From NCBI GenBank assembly GCA_965203735.1, contig OZ241909.1, forward strand, positions 620,001 through 684,000: a DNA stretch of 64,000 nucleotides, given 5' to 3'. Made by a program: the position numbers and the translations under genes. The DNA is from Bin55 sp965203735 (GTDB lineage: Bacteria > Pseudomonadota > Gammaproteobacteria > Pseudomonadales > Azotimanducaceae). Of the stretch, positions 63,999 through 64,000 are shown piece after piece. Below the pieces are notes generated by a model. That model made no database searches and was not told where the DNA came from. It was given only the letters and a program-made list of their open reading frames with translations. Position 1 is the first letter of the stretch, and every line of letters begins with the position of its first letter.

Positions 63999-64000
63999 GC

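Noticed and set aside
1..64000. CRISPR array, prophage, IS element or rRNA
   Set aside because: No regularly spaced direct repeats, transposase, integrase, phage structural genes or rRNA sequences were found by reading.

Overview
This 64 kb window is ordinary-density bacterial DNA of mid GC content. A TonB-dependent receptor, a TRAP carboxylate transporter, an RND efflux pump, a three-subunit proton-translocating transhydrogenase and an AlkB-type repair enzyme point to a Gram-negative, aerobic, heterotrophic member of the Pseudomonadota. An uncultured marine gammaproteobacterium is my best guess, but I see no rRNA or marker gene that fixes the placement. There are no phage or IS genes and no CRISPR array. 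One tRNA gene, tRNA-Gly(CCC), is present.

Layout. 1-6.6 kb: the end of a large RND pump fused to an ABC ATPase, an ABC-2 permease coupled to it, an AlkB-like dioxygenase, a zinc alcohol dehydrogenase and tRNA-Gly. 6.8-10.4 kb: an ECF-like sigma factor with a long C-terminal extension and a membrane-anchored helical-solenoid protein. 10.8-16.8 kb: a minus-strand operon for a form II CoxSLM molybdenum hydroxylase with CoxG, a quinone oxidoreductase and an enoyl-CoA hydratase. 17-23.6 kb: nitroreductase, glutamate-synthase-like flavoprotein, sugar/cation-type symporter and pntAA-pntAB-pntB. 23.9-26.5 kb: an XRE regulator with a degenerate ImmA/IrrE-like domain behind a clear dyad, and an AT-rich secreted orphan. 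26.9-29.9 kb: a DctPQM TRAP transporter. 30-38 kb: a plus-strand block of large secreted repeat proteins, made of a plant-type LRR protein, its decayed tandem copy, and two paralogous carboxypeptidase-regulatory-like proteins. 38-47 kb: ABC exporter, TonB receptor, MFS transporter, SMP-30 lactonase, PhyH-like dioxygenase and a secreted esterase. 47-58 kb: acyl-CoA and 2-hydroxyacid metabolism. 58.5-59.7 kb: a compact cassette of three unrecognised small genes. 59.8-64 kb: a D-aminoacylase-like amidohydrolase and two membrane-anchored or exported orphans.

How genes may work together. The 47-58 kb block holds an oxalyl-CoA decarboxylase/2-hydroxyacyl-CoA lyase-type enzyme, a VOC epimerase-like protein, an ADP-forming acyl-CoA ligase, a crotonase, a tandem CaiB-type CoA transferase and a LarA-type racemase. 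Together these could racemise, activate and cleave 2-hydroxy acids (inference).

The most unusual observation is in that block. A glutaredoxin-DinB-like gene (47565-48323, minus) carries an in-frame TGA exactly where the first cysteine of the CxxC redox motif belongs. A perfect 7-bp hairpin with a 5-nt loop lies at a spacing compatible with a bacterial SECIS element, and the 3' end of the gene overlaps the next gene in a TGATG junction. This is a candidate selenoprotein (UxxC glutaredoxin). The alternative, a nonsense mutation or sequencing error, cannot be excluded from this window because no selenocysteine machinery is visible in it.
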